DNA of 64,000 bases from Polytrichum commune (lineage: Eukaryota > Streptophyta > Polytrichopsida > Polytrichales > Polytrichaceae): the NCBI GenBank assembly GCA_950295325.1, contig OX485808.1:20912527-20976526 (forward strand), read 5' to 3'. The notes under the pieces were generated by a model. The model did no database searches, was not told the origin of the DNA, and was given only the letters and a program-made list of their open reading frames with translations. Made by a program: the position numbers and the translations under genes. Each line of letters begins with the position of its first letter. Within the stretch, counting starts at the first letter, position 1. This document shows positions 45,105 through 56,568 of the stretch, in pieces.

Positions 45105-48100
45105 ATGGAGAGTGCGACCATAGAGCAAGTGCGGAAGCCTTCGATGACTACAAGTCCAAGCGAGTGGGAAGAATCGTACAGGCCGCTGCCTTACCTTTTC
45201 TTCGGACTCTTGATAGTTTGGACACTTTTGGTGTTCGTCTGGACAATCAACACCTGGACCAAACGACGGTGGCAGGTACCAACATCCTAGTTTCCATCAC
45301 AAAACTTGTTGGTTTTTTTCCTGGGTGAGGGGGGGGGGGGAAGGGAAATTTCTATCTCCTCCATCATCGCACAACATATTAGAAAGATACTAGTTTGTGT
45401 GGAGTTAGTTTTTTTTTGGCAATGAATTTCAGCTGCAGCAGATACATCATGATAAGCCCAAAGTTTGAGGGTAACCAATCACTTTGTATCACAAGTTTCT
45501 GGGCTTTGAAGCACTGGGTTAATGGTACTAGAGGATCATCATAAGACTCGAAGGGCTTAGATGAGGAGGGTTAGGGGTGTTCGGAGGATTGAAGACGATA
45601 AAGAAATTCACGAAGGTTTCTTAGGCTGTTTTCTTCATGCATGGGTGGTTAGAATCTTTAAGAGTTTTATGTATGTGAAGAGATGAGTAAGCCGGTTGCT
45701 GATTGTAATTGGTTTTGAATAGTAAGTTACAGTGGGAGAATTTTGAGTTTTTTTTTTTTTTTTTTTGGCACACACCTATAATGGATCGGAGTCAGTTGGA
45801 ACTGATGTGAGAGGAAAATGGTTGCAATTGCAGACAAGTAACTTGCAATGGGTGTTGACAGCGGTTCCAACTCTCAAGTCACTTGTTCTAAGTCTCTCCT
45901 TCGTATTCTGGTACCCGCTTTTCATTCCACCGAACTCGCTCTCTTACGCTCGTACCCCTCTTGGCTGTTTGTTTTTCGCTTGCCGATTTTGTGAAAAAGC
46001 CTGACAAATGATTCTCGAACAAATAAGTCAGTGTTCATGAATGGAAGATGACATTTTCGCTGCTTCAAGTGATGCCCCAATCCATATGAACACGAGAAGT
46101 TTTTCTCAGGCTGAGATTGATTGCTTGCAATTGTGATGACGTTTTCATTCGAACTCCCCTCCCACCCTTTTGCCAATTTTGTGTAGAAGGACAGATGATT
46201 CTTGGAGCTAATCATTCATTGTTCGGGAATGAATGGCCGATCATATTGTCCCAACCCACATGACAAAGGGCTTTGATCTGAAAGATGATGGCAAGTTTGA
46301 GATTGATTGATCGATTGATTGGTTGGTTGGTTGGTTGGTTGGTTGGTTGCACTTGTGGTGATGGTGGTGATGATTTTGTTTCAATTGTGCAGGTATTCGT
46401 GCCTAAATTTGAACACATGTTCGTTCTGGGTGGCATTTGGGGTGTTTGTGTCGAGGATTTTCTTCGAGACAGCATGCTTCATCGCCTTTTTGTTGATAGC
46501 GCATGGCTATTGCATCATGCACGAACAACTTGCGGTCACAGATCGAAGAAGCATCGCCGGCCTTGCTTCCTTGTTATATCTCACTCTCACCGGCTACAAA
46601 GCAGCTGTGCCCCAATTTGCAGTAAGAAATACAAAAACCTTCTTGCAAGGAAAATCTCTTTTCAAAACGGAAACTACTGTAACTGTCTACTTGCAGTCTT
46701 CACTTGAGAGAAATCTCAAAGCTCAAAAATGAGTGAATGTGTGACTTCTGCTTTGCTTTTAGTGAAGCTGCACAGTGTTGGTGAAGGCCATCACAGGAGG
46801 ACATAAAAATGAATAGTCCTCACACTCTCAAAATCAAGTTGAAATTAGTAGCTGCAGAGGCTGAAATTAGGTACACGGTTTTGAAGCGTCATGGTGAAAT
46901 TAGGGTTTCTGCGCCCCAGTTTGCAGTCAGACGAACTATTTGCAAAGGATCTTTTTGAGGATGAGGGAACTGTAGCAGCTACAGTCTTCACTTGAGAATT
47001 CCGATCCCTAAATAATGAATGTGTGACTTGTGCTTGGCTTCTTCTCGGAACTGCACCATTTTGGTAGGGTTCATGAAAGGAGGAGGGCCTCAAATAAATG
47101 GTCCTCACACTTTTGAAAATTAAGTGGGATAGCTGCAGAGGGTGAAAATCTGCGGTTTGAAGCGTCGTGATGAACGTAAAGGTTTTTCAGCCATCGTATT
47201 CATCTCCATTGTTTCAATTGTTCATCGAGTTTTTGGGGATTCAATCTTGAGAGGATTTATGAGAGGTGTTTGAATTCCATCCAGCTTATTTTAATTTCAT
47301 TCAGTCCAAAATAAACAATTGTTCCTTATCATTTTTGCAGGTTCTTGTGATATTGATCTATGGAGTTCTCCTGTATGTCATTATGGCACATGTCGCACGC
47401 AACTTAACAACACTTCGGGAGCAGCTCCAACACATTCAAGAAGAGGGCGTTCACATGATGCATTCTGCTATTTACACCAAATATACCATGTTCAAGTAAG
47501 GATATTGCATACATCATGTGGAGTTGTTTGTGGGAAATTGTGATTATACCGTTTTCGTAAGGTGACTGATTTTGGAACCAATTTCTTTTCTTTGTTTTTG
47601 GCGTCTGCAGGAAGTTCCAACGATCAATGCTAATGATGGTTGTCGCCGAAATTTTGGTGAGTGGATTTTCATCTGCGTACTCCAGTATTTGCAGTCATCT
47701 CATAAAGTCATAATGTAAGAGGCCATGACAATGCATGGAATTTGTGAGCGAGTCACAGAGGCTGAAAACTGGAGAACTCTTTGTTCTGAATTTTGAGATA
47801 TCAATAGCTTGTTAAGAAAAATAAAATCCATCATTGCTTCCATTTCGAGGCACGAGTTGTAATTGCAAAGGGTTTAAAGTTAATGTTGTTCTTCCTTTTG
47901 CGCAAACAGATGCATGCCCGAGCTGAAGGCATGGCAAATGATTACTGGATACGGCTACTCGTTCGTGAATTTGCTGAGATCAGCATCTTCTTCTACATTG
48001 GGTAATTAAAACCTCTGGACCCTTTCTCCCTTTTTCCTGCTGAAAGGAAGTTGACCTCTAGAATAAGAATGAATTAACCGCCTCTTCTTGTCTCTCATTC

Positions 48101-51084
48101 CCTTCATCACAAATATGGAGCAGGCAGAACGAATGCGAAGTTAAGTAATATTGACTAACCCCCCCGCCCACATTAGTGCTATTTAAACCGACATCTTGAA
48201 TAAATCTCTTGGTGTCATTGCAGGTGGACCTTCAGATCAAGGGAGATGACTCCATTTTTTACAGTCATCCCTACCACACACACGCAAGGCCAACGCATGC
48301 TGCCCCCCATCTACAGTGTGGTAAGCTTCTCCAAGCATAAATATCGCAATAAAATTATGGGTCAAGTTGGTGCAACTTGCAACGGAGATTGCAGGATGAG
48401 TTTTTGAACGATGGTGTGCGATGCTTTTACTAAGTTGTGTAAGTGGGTGGTTGGCACGCGCAGGAGATGAATGAGAAGCAATTCAACAACTTGGATTACA
48501 AAGAGTGGCACATCGGAGTGGTAAGTCCTCCTCTCTCCCAGGCTTCACAGGTATTATGTGGATCTGTCTTGCAAAAATATGAAATACACATCTAAATAAA
48601 TTTATATATTCAAACAAAATAATGATTTTCTTTATAGCATCATGAATATAATGTGCCAAATTCAAAGAGGGCATGAAATGAGAGACCCCCCCCCCCATCC
48701 ACTTGAGATTTGAAGACTTGATCTTTTTCTTCTTCTAGTTAAGGACTTAGATGGGACAGTAGTAGGTGAGCACTGTTTTTCGCTCAGTAGACAACGGTGG
48801 AGCTCAAGCGCCACAAGTGAAAAGAGAGGATGCATTAGCCTATTTAGAGAAGGTTAATGACCTCATTGCGCTTATTCAAATCACTCTTTTATCTATGAGA
48901 GTTATCCGTAAAGTCTCCAGGTCAAATTCCGGGTGAGTTGGAGAGCTTGTGCATAAGAGCATCCCCGCTCATGGAGCCATGAACATGTCTTTTTAGACCT
49001 TTTTAGACCTTTGTCAACGCATGATCGTGTGCTCTATCCTTCCCCAAAGCTCACATATATCTCAAATTCTCATTCGCCCCCCAATTATGTTATAGAGGGC
49101 CTCTAGCTCTCCAAAATGTACAGAGCCAAAGCCTTTTCTACGAGATAACATGGTGGTGAGCAATGTCCGGAGAGATTTTTGGGCTTTGTCCGTCAAGATT
49201 CTAGTGTTTCCAAGCCCAACATGGTGTGATCTTTCGGCTTTTCTTTATTAAATTGAGGTATATTCCATAGAGTCCTCTAGAATGATGGATAATTCTCCTG
49301 AAGTCTTGAACGTTAACGGTTATTTCTCAAACTCAACCGGTTCATCTGTAACTAGCGGTCAGTTCTCCCCATTTTGGGGGGGGGGGGGGGGGGAGGGGCA
49401 ATTTAAAATATATGTGGGCTTTTGGGAAGTATGGGAACATGCGACCTTGCCTTACAAGGTCTAAATCTAGAATATATGTGGGCTTTCGGGAAGAGTGGAG
49501 CATGCGACCTTGCGTTAAAAGGTCTTCAAAGCCTATGGTAGAAGCCCATTTGTGGCTCCATGAGTGGGGATGCTCTAAAAATCGCCTGAGTTTTCTTTGT
49601 GTCTTAATAAATTAAGTCACTGCTGAAAGAGTGGGGCTATAGAAACACGTATTTGTAGGTTGTCATACTAGACCCAGTGTGCCAAGCTAGCCTTGCATAG
49701 GCAGAGCTGGGGATGAATCATGCCGAATGCTAGATACCAAAATTCTCTCAGTTTTTTGGTTTGAAAGAGGAGATCCAAAGTCCGAAGAGCTTCATCCATG
49801 TGTCAGTGTAAGGCTCTGACACAAGATGCTCGTGGACCCCCTTACTCCTAAAATTCCTCGAGGGAGGGACTTTGCGGATAACTCACTTAAGCCACAAATG
49901 TATTTTGTAACTCGAGTGCTCCTTGAAAAAATCTCTTAGGTAGATGTGTGTTATTTGGATACTTTTATCGCTGCACCCACTTCACAGAGGATATGAAACA
50001 CGCAATCATTGCATGATTAGCAAATCCAAATTGTGCATGTAGCCTTTTGCCTCATGATTTCTGGAGCTCGTAAGAATAACCTATTCAATATCAAAGTAAA
50101 GACTCTCTTGTTCAGTAACTGGTCATCTAGGTCCCCCCCACCCCCAATCATGCTGGCTATTGAACTTAGAATGGCCAGCATATTTTGAGCAAGTAGTCCA
50201 ATCTCTTTAAATCACATGTATTTTTGGTGTCCATTATCAAATCCCCACCTAACCATATACAACATACCACTCAAATGTTAATCTTGTGTTGGAATTAGAC
50301 ACGTCTACCTTAGTGTCTCCTGTGCGCATAGATGTGTTAGATCTGCTTAATACATTACACATCTCCATCCTTGCCTTGAGATATTTGTACTCAAACAAAC
50401 AATGTAGGCTTTTGATCTCAATGCGATTGTCTTCTTTAGACAAGGCTTTTCCTTAACAAATTTTGTGCTCACCAAATTTGGCAGCCGACGTCGATCTCGA
50501 AAAGTGGAGGTCACGGCAACAAGCCAATGCTCGTGATTGTGCAGAACCCGGGAATGTCCAACTTCTCCTTCACCGACGACCAACCCGACCCAGAAGGTGC
50601 CTTCGATGTCCCATCCACTAATTTCCATCCACAAAAAAGAATCTCCTCTTCTCCTGCTCCACCACCACCATTTCCATTGGCCCACATTCATCAGATCCAC
50701 CACAGCCCTGATTCGTCCTCGTCTTTGCCAGAACACCAGGGTCCACAACTTCGGGCGCGCAGCAACAACTCTGGCGACCTAGTAGTTTCTACTGCGCCAC
50801 CTCCTAACGAATCCGGAGAAGTCAAAGACACCAACACCAACACGACTGGCGGTAATAAAATCCCGGACAACAACAACATCCTCATCAACGGTCTACCTTC
50901 GGTTTATGGGAACTCGAACTCGAAAAACGAGGTCGTCGTGGACGTGAAAGGATTGACGAGTTACGCATCGTCGTTCCTTCCGTTCGAGAGAGCGTGTGGC
51001 GATTCCCGCCTCTTGCATTCGAGGTCGACTTCGGCTTTGAATTCGCAGGGGTTTTCTTCGCCTCACCCGTCGAGCATCGTATGA
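45105..51084 (+). CDS. Seven-helix-type membrane protein, nine exons (GPR107/lung-7TM-like)
   Basis: Exons 45105-45275, 45834-45910, 46393-46621, 47341-47495, 47611-47656, 47910-48001, 48224-48320, 48464-48520 and 50485-51084 join in frame at GT-AG borders to give 507 residues. Hydrophobic helices lie near 29-50, 61-84, 95-125, 137-152, 160-178, a segment near 215-226, and 240-256. The layout resembles the transmembrane core of GPR107/TMEM87-type (lung-7TM/GOST) proteins: E108 in helix 3, a GY turn, a loop with amphipathic LREQLQHIQ, and a final helix before FRSREMTPFF. The large luminal N-domain of that group is missing. The tail (about 309-507) is Ser/Pro/Asn-rich and probably cytosolic. 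The ATG is the first in frame after A-rich sequence. The gene is clear; the family is an inference. Intron 8 carries nested MITEs. Confidence 0.82.
45911..46392 (+). repeat. Tandem duplication inside intron 2
   Basis: A block with GCCGATTTTGTGAAAAAG, AAATGATTCTCG and GCCCCAATCCATATGA (from about 45920) is repeated, diverged, about 175-195 bp later (GCCAATTTTGTGTAGAAG, AGATGATTCTTG, TCCCAACCCACATGA). The intron ends with a GATT/GGTT microsatellite (46300-46348) before the acceptor. Confidence 0.65.
46609..47160 (+). repeat. Exon-3 end and intron 3 tandem duplication
   Basis: The last bases of exon 3 with its donor (GCCCCAATTTGCAGTAAGA at 46609) are repeated at 46913 (GCCCCAGTTTGCAGTCAGA). About 250 bases of intron follow in both copies (CAGTCTTCACTTGAGA, GAATGTGTGACTT, AGCTGCAGAGG). 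The spacing is about 290-304 bp. The second copy preserves a GT at the donor position. Confidence 0.8.
48899..49884. mobile_element. TIR transposon in intron 8 (family of 2653-3372)
   Basis: Ends are GAGTTATCCGTAAAGT at 48899-48914 and ACTTTGCGGATAACTC at 49869-49884, the same termini as the element at 2653-3372 with one change. It lies entirely inside the last intron of the membrane-protein gene and itself carries the nested element at 48956-49576. No target duplication is evident. Confidence 0.8.
48956..49576. mobile_element. Nested PIF/Harbinger-like MITE
   Basis: 24-bp inverted ends (AGAGCATCCCCGCTCATGG... at 48956-48979 and its near-exact complement at 49553-49576). If the TIR is taken to start at GAGCATCC, TAA flanks it on both sides (left 48954-48956, right 49576-49578). 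A TAA duplication is typical of PIF/Harbinger elements. The interior has a G run (about 49375-49394) and a duplicated segment AATATATGTGGGCTTT..GGTCT at 49409 and 49472. Confidence 0.75.
49930..50330. repeat. Dispersed repeat family D, copy in intron 8
   Basis: Landmarks ATGATTAGCAAATCCAAATTG, GGAGCTCGTAAGAATA, ATCAAAGTAAAGACT, poly-C, TATTTTGAGCAAGTAGTCCAATCTC and GACACGTCTACCTTAG, in the order seen at 7140-7530. Confidence 0.65.
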
Positions 51085-52649
51085 GATTTTTATTTTTATT
51101 TTTATTGATTCATTTTTCTCTGCAGGCATGAAAGGAAATGACATGCCGCCGACTCACCCGGAATTCATAACTTGTCGTTGTACACTAAGAGCCTTAGAAT
51201 CCATCATTTTAATTATTAGGTTCAAAACAGGCCACCTTCTGGCTGACCACGAGGAGAAAAAAAATAAGTTAAGAAAAGTAGCTGTAGGAACTTCATGTAC
51301 AGGCCATTCACTTTCATTTTAGGACAAAACGCGGAGATTATGACGACACGTAGATTCATCCCCTGAAGTTTAGTCCATTAAAAAAAGGGGGGCAGTAATC
51401 GAATTCGGTTACCAAGCGACGAAAGCGATTTTCAAACTGCTGTGGAGTTTGAACTTTGGACACTGCTACTTGACCTGCTCTTGATCTTCGGGAGCAGTTG
51501 TACCATAAGTTACCCATTCCATGCATACAAAGTGTGCGTTGGGAATTCAATTCCAATTATGATTGATTGTAAGATTGATTCTTCATTTTGGGCATTCAAG
51601 TGTGGATTACTTCATAGCAGGACTGAGAGAAATACAACATAATATTGGGTTCATGTTTAATCTCTTGGGTCTCCATGGGACAGTATGAATGATCGACAAG
51701 TTGCATAAATCTGTTAATCTACATCCCCTCTACAAGTGCTGTAGTATATCGGTTTGGCTGTTTGTATTCGGAAGGATTAGGAGGTTGAATTCTTCTCTGG
51801 AGGATGGTGGTCGCAAGTCAAGAAAATAATTTCTTGGTAATTAAGTGTAATTTCTTGGTCAATGAATTGCAGTTATATCCTTAAGTTGGTTTATCCATTA
51901 AACATAGTGGACTCTTTGAATGCATTTTCAAGTTTGAGACTTTGTGAAATTTCTTTACTTCTAACCGGCTACGAGGTTTGTTTGGATAGATTGCACCATT
52001 ATCAACCTCCTTCCATGGGCCTTCCGTCAACCATGGCTTAAAAGCATGAAATCAAGTTTAACCTCAAATCCTCACATGCATTTATTATGGTTCATATTTT
52101 GATCTCATTTAATCCATGTTTTCCCACTATGCTAGTTAATATGGTAAATATTGTGGGCTTACAGTGTGCCTTATCTTGGGCACACTATGCAGTCCACAAT
52201 GTCACTTGTTATGTTCATCTCCTTCCCCTCATGTTGGAAGTCTACCAAATGCACATTATTTCTATCCAAAAGAAAATACTATAGACTACAGAGGTTGAAA
52301 AATTATTGCACCCACAATATTATCCACAATGTTTTCTAGTGTGGAAACGGGCTCAACAGTGTGGCCCACAACATTTTCCATAATCAATGTAGTTGTCCCA
52401 ACCTCACCCTGACTTGAAAACTTCAACTTCACAACCATTGGATTTTCTCAGGTTTTGTTGGCATCAAAGAGATTCCTCTTCTCCATCTTTGTTAATGTGA
52501 AAACGGCATTAATTTCTAAGTGGCGGTACAGTAGATGTGTGGTACTACCATTGGTTCTCTTCCACATTATGGTTATAAAAACTTTTATTGTGGATTTAGA
52601 ATCTATCACTCTTACCATTCTAAATCATGAAACTATTACAGACCTTGTA
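51085..52649. other. 3' flank of the membrane-protein gene
   Basis: Holds the presumed 3' untranslated region and intergenic sequence. 52140-52400 has GTGTGGCCCACAACATTTTCC-type phrases also seen near 1285-1320, a weak dispersed repeat. No gene was found. Confidence 0.4.
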
Positions 52650-53470
52650 CAACCGCTAGCCCACGGACTTTTTGGGCCAGCAGCTAACCCAATAGCTAAG
52701 AGTTATGGCTGAAAAGAATACCTAAAAAAAATGGGCTAGCCTAATTATAACTAGATCGAGGCTTGAAAAATATGGGCTAGCCCAGTTATAGCTAGATCGA
52801 GGCCTAAAAAATATGGGCTAGCCTAGCTAGTTATTAGCTAGCTAAAGATAGGTTAGGTAGCTCAATCGGCTCAAGCTAAGGCTCAACCACACCTGACTTT
52901 AGGGTGTTGTGATTTTAAATGCTAAAACCTAGAATGCCCTGCTTGGTGAAAGTAGCCGCCGGTTTGCTAGCATCCAAGCCTGGATCAAGTGGGCTAGAAT
53001 GTGACTTCGGCAATCTAAATGATATCATGACCCCAAAGAGATCATCGCTTGGGGGAGGATTTGCAGAGGCGTCAATGATGTTGAAGTTGAACAAGCATCT
53101 AATGGCATACAAACCTGAAAAACTGATATTGCTGGACAATTCCAATTGGAAGAATCACATTCCAAAACGTCCTATTTTTTTTATGAGGAGTTGCAAATAG
53201 AGGACGATGACGGCTCGTTGGTAGAGGTGAGCAACATGAATTAGACATTGATGACGATGAGTGATTTTGACTAATATGAAATATGATTGTATTGATGAAA
53301 CGATGCCTCCTTGAATTTAACATATGAACTAGTTGAGCTAGCTTTTTAAGTCAGCTAGCCCAGCTATATGGTTGAAAACAGGACCTGAAAAATATGGGCT
53401 AGCCCAGCTATGGCTAGATCGAGGCCTCAAAAATATGAGTTAGCCGAGCTAGCTAATGGGCTATAAAAAG
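52650..53470 (+). mobile_element. Decayed hAT-related element with GGGCTAGCC subterminal repeats
   Basis: Both flanks are packed with copies of TATGGGCTAGCCCAGCTAT and CTAGATCGAGGCCT (52720-52860 on the left, 53335-53465 on the right). These surround a transposase relic at 52919-53200. Repeated subterminal motifs around a hAT remnant suggest an internally deleted hAT element. Exact ends are not defined. Confidence 0.6.
52919..53200 (+). pseudogene. hAT transposase C-terminal (dimerisation) fragment
   Basis: The frame encodes LVKVAAGLLASKPGSSG followed by LECDFGNLNDIMTPKRSSL and MLKLNKHL. It matches the pattern of the hAT C-terminal dimerisation region (small-Ser-Ser-x3-E-x2-F, then G-x-I-x5-R-x2-L, then L-x-L-x2-N). 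Only the last quarter of a transposase is present, without BED finger or DDE residues. The frame ends early at 53200, so it is not functional. Confidence 0.65.
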
Positions 53471-55379
53471 TATGAACTATTATAGTGAAAGAAAACCAGT
53501 GGTAAGACCCATGCGATTTCCATACTGGGACCAACTATACATTTGTTTTTTCTTTTTCTTTATGATTGGGAGCTTGAGCTCAAACCCAAACGCCTTTGAC
53601 ATCAAGAGTGGTCGGTCAAATGTCCAAGTTCATGGACATGCATTGAATCTCAAGCGGTTAAGCATAAGTATCCAACTTCTTAGCCTGCATGAGGGCAACC
53701 TCAAAGTATCCATTCAGAGGCCCCTACCAAGCTGCAGCTATGTCCAATATCGCATGTGAGCCTTTGTTGCCATTTGTTCATACTTAATTTGTAAGAAACT
53801 CGATTCTTGCAATTTTGTGGCAACTGTTGTAATGATTTCTTCTACATTTGTTAATCAGTAGACGTTTCATGGTTTCTGCTGATCACGAGAAACACCAAAA
53901 ACACTACACTGGAGATTGCATTTAAGTTTCATATGGCATTTCATGTCCTAGTGGTAACTTTTCTATTGACACTTCTTAAGAATTAGTTTACAGATATTGT
54001 CATGAATGATTGAAATTTGAATGGAAAATCACGTAGTCAGTGACAATAATTGCAATATTATAAATCTCTAATACCCAAAAGAAAAATTTGCAAGGAATAA
54101 CAAAGAATGTGAAGTTTACATGAAGTGCTGGTGACACTACACAGGTGGATTACAATTAGTATCGAGCAAGACAAATGGAATTGGTGACACTACATACAAT
54201 GTTTGGTGTAGAAGTGACTTGTGTACTAAGTGAACAATATCATATGAGGGTGCAAATACACACTTGAAAGTTCAGATGGTAGCAAATTGCAAACAGGTGT
54301 TGAAATGAGTTGCGATTTCTGAGGTGGATGAATTGATGCGCCTTTAAAGCGTTAGTTACTACCCATCATGTACACTTTGCTGTCAAATGATCCAACCATA
54401 CTTAAGACATTCTTTCCGAGAGATCTGCAACTCGTTGATGATTGGATACATTACTATTCAAGTTGTAGGAGCTTCAAATGAAAAAGTAGACGTTAATTTA
54501 AGTTCATTTATGTAGTTGAATGAAATGCTTGGAAAGAGGACTAGGTTATGTGCAGTCAACGTGAACTCTTTCAGGGTATTAGAGTTTTTTACTTTCCCAA
54601 ATCATGTTATTTGTGACATTTAGATTTTTTTATATAGAAAGTTGCATCTTCTTGACACAACATTACTTAGTACTTATTGTTTGTTCAGTGGACCCTCGAA
54701 ATATAATAGTCGGATGTTCGCAAAGCTTAGTCTCATGCTCAGCTTTTCGAGCATCTAATGGTTATATAAAGGAGGTCCATTGAACAAACAATGGGTGTTG
54801 AGTAATGTTATGAACCAAAGGAAGTCGATCCTCATATTAAAATCCCCATAACTACAAGTTACTTAAGGATTGTTGTGTACACGTGATTTAGGGGATTTGT
54901 GGTCATGGTTGGCAGTCAGAAGAGCATGACCATGAGAAATTCACATCATGTTTTAAATGCATTGGTCATGGGACATGTGTAAAGTGGACTTGAACTAGAG
55001 GTAGTGAGTTTGATGAAAAGAATAAAATATATTAGAATATACTACAAAAATAAGAGTTGTTGAAAATAGATATCACAAAAAACGAAATAGGACCAGCACT
55101 CGTTCTTCAACCAATGATAATTTAGAAAGTGTGGTCATGGTCCCTAGTCATTAAATTGGTTATCCCATTTAGTGAGAGTGGGCTAATCGTGCACATGGGA
55201 AGTAGCAAAAGTGATACTAGATTTCTTTAGGCTATGGAATTAGTGCCACCATAAGATTTAGGGTTTTGGGAGCCCAAAGGAGTGCCAAGATTAAGTGTCA
55301 TGAATCCCTCAATGCAAGCTCTCTTCAGTTTCTTAGTGCTAAGGTATGTGGGTGTTATGCAATTATTTTACTTCATCAA
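53471..55379. repeat. Gene-free stretch with family F copy 3
   Basis: About 53935-54210 is family F in the same orientation as 5785-6175 (GTGACAATAATTGCAATATTATAAATCT, TTGCAAGGAATAACA, GATTACAATTAGTATCGAGCAAGACA). The rest is AT-rich without recognisable genes. Confidence 0.6.
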
Positions 55380-56016
55380 ACCCCTAGATTTGATTAGTAT
55401 GTGATTAGGTGAGGATCAAAGAGCAAACATCATAAAGACACATGTTTAAATGAGATTGGACTATGTCTTCAAATATTAATAACTGCTCGACACTCAACAG
55501 TGAACACAATTGGGAAGACTTATGTCTTTAGGTAAGAAATCAATAAACATGCATGTCTGATAACCATAACTAAAGCAAGGTAGGTCCAATTTTCAATCCG
55601 GGTTTTGCATATATTTCATCGTAGATTTGCTAATGCAAAAGGAGTTTTGTTGTGTGAATCTAATTGGTAGAAATTGGAGAACATGAAAAGGAACCAAATA
55701 ACACCCACATACCATAGGAGATGCCTCATGAGTGAGTGGCACCGATTGGACAGAAGAGGCCTCTTTGAGCTCACCAAAACAAATGATGCACTCTACAAAC
55801 AGCTTACAGCACACACTAATTTTCACAAATGTATGGGAAATGAGCATGTATTCAAGAATTTAGTATCACTCAATAAAAATTACAACACTTGCTGATTTTG
55901 AGATTTGGAAAAATAATGTGTATTTCAAGAATTAGTACTATGCACTCTAAATGAAATGAAATGAAGTTGAGTTCAAAGTCTGGGAAGCCAAAAGGCTATT
56001 AAGGACTGAAAGTACA
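55380..56016. repeat. Family D copy (reverse) and flanking sequence
   Basis: 55395-55560 carries AGACACATGTTTAAATGAGATTGGA and CTCGACACTCAACAGTGAACAC, the reverse form of family D. The short frame at 55674-55895 is unrecognised. Confidence 0.55.
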
Positions 56017-56275
56017 TCATGATGGTTTCAAGCCAGCTATTTTCCTAAAGCAGCAGAGTGCGGTAGCCTCCGTGAGATAGAGACTAATGTCAACTTGATC
56101 CGAATGAAAGAAAGACTCAAGGCTCCCTAATACTACATTCTCAAATATTGATGGTACCTTATCTCTACTGGGGTTATTATAGAGGGGACACTCCAACACA
56201 AGGTGTGCCTCGTTTTCAACTGCATTATAAGTGCAAAAGTGGCATATAAATGGGATAATCAGTGTAGTGAACAGC
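56017..56275 (-). pseudogene. LINE-type CCHC finger fragment, - strand
   Basis: The minus strand reads CHFCTYNAVENEAHLVLEC from about 56250 downward, a C-x2-C-x9-H-x4-C finger like that of LINE ORF2 C-termini. It continues through PLYNNPSR to a natural-looking stop at 56017. No reverse transcriptase lies upstream, so it is an isolated fragment. The + strand copy at 40478-40720 has the same tail. Confidence 0.75.
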
Positions 56276-56568
56276 CCCTAACTTCTAATTCTTAAAGGAG
56301 AATGCAAAATACATGGAGATTAGTCTCAGTACCAGAAGCAGATTAAATATGTACTTACAGCTTCCATTGAAAGGAACACAATGAAATCTCTTAATGAATA
56401 GTTTCAAGAGGAGGATTGTTCGTCTCATTGGAAAATTTATGATACAAGCCACTTGGAAGAAACTAAAATGCAGTACCTAATGTACACTTATTTCTGTACA
56501 CTTTCATCTGTACACAACTTCCCGCGCACCAAAAATAACATGATTCTCAAGGTGCAAATAATGTTTTC

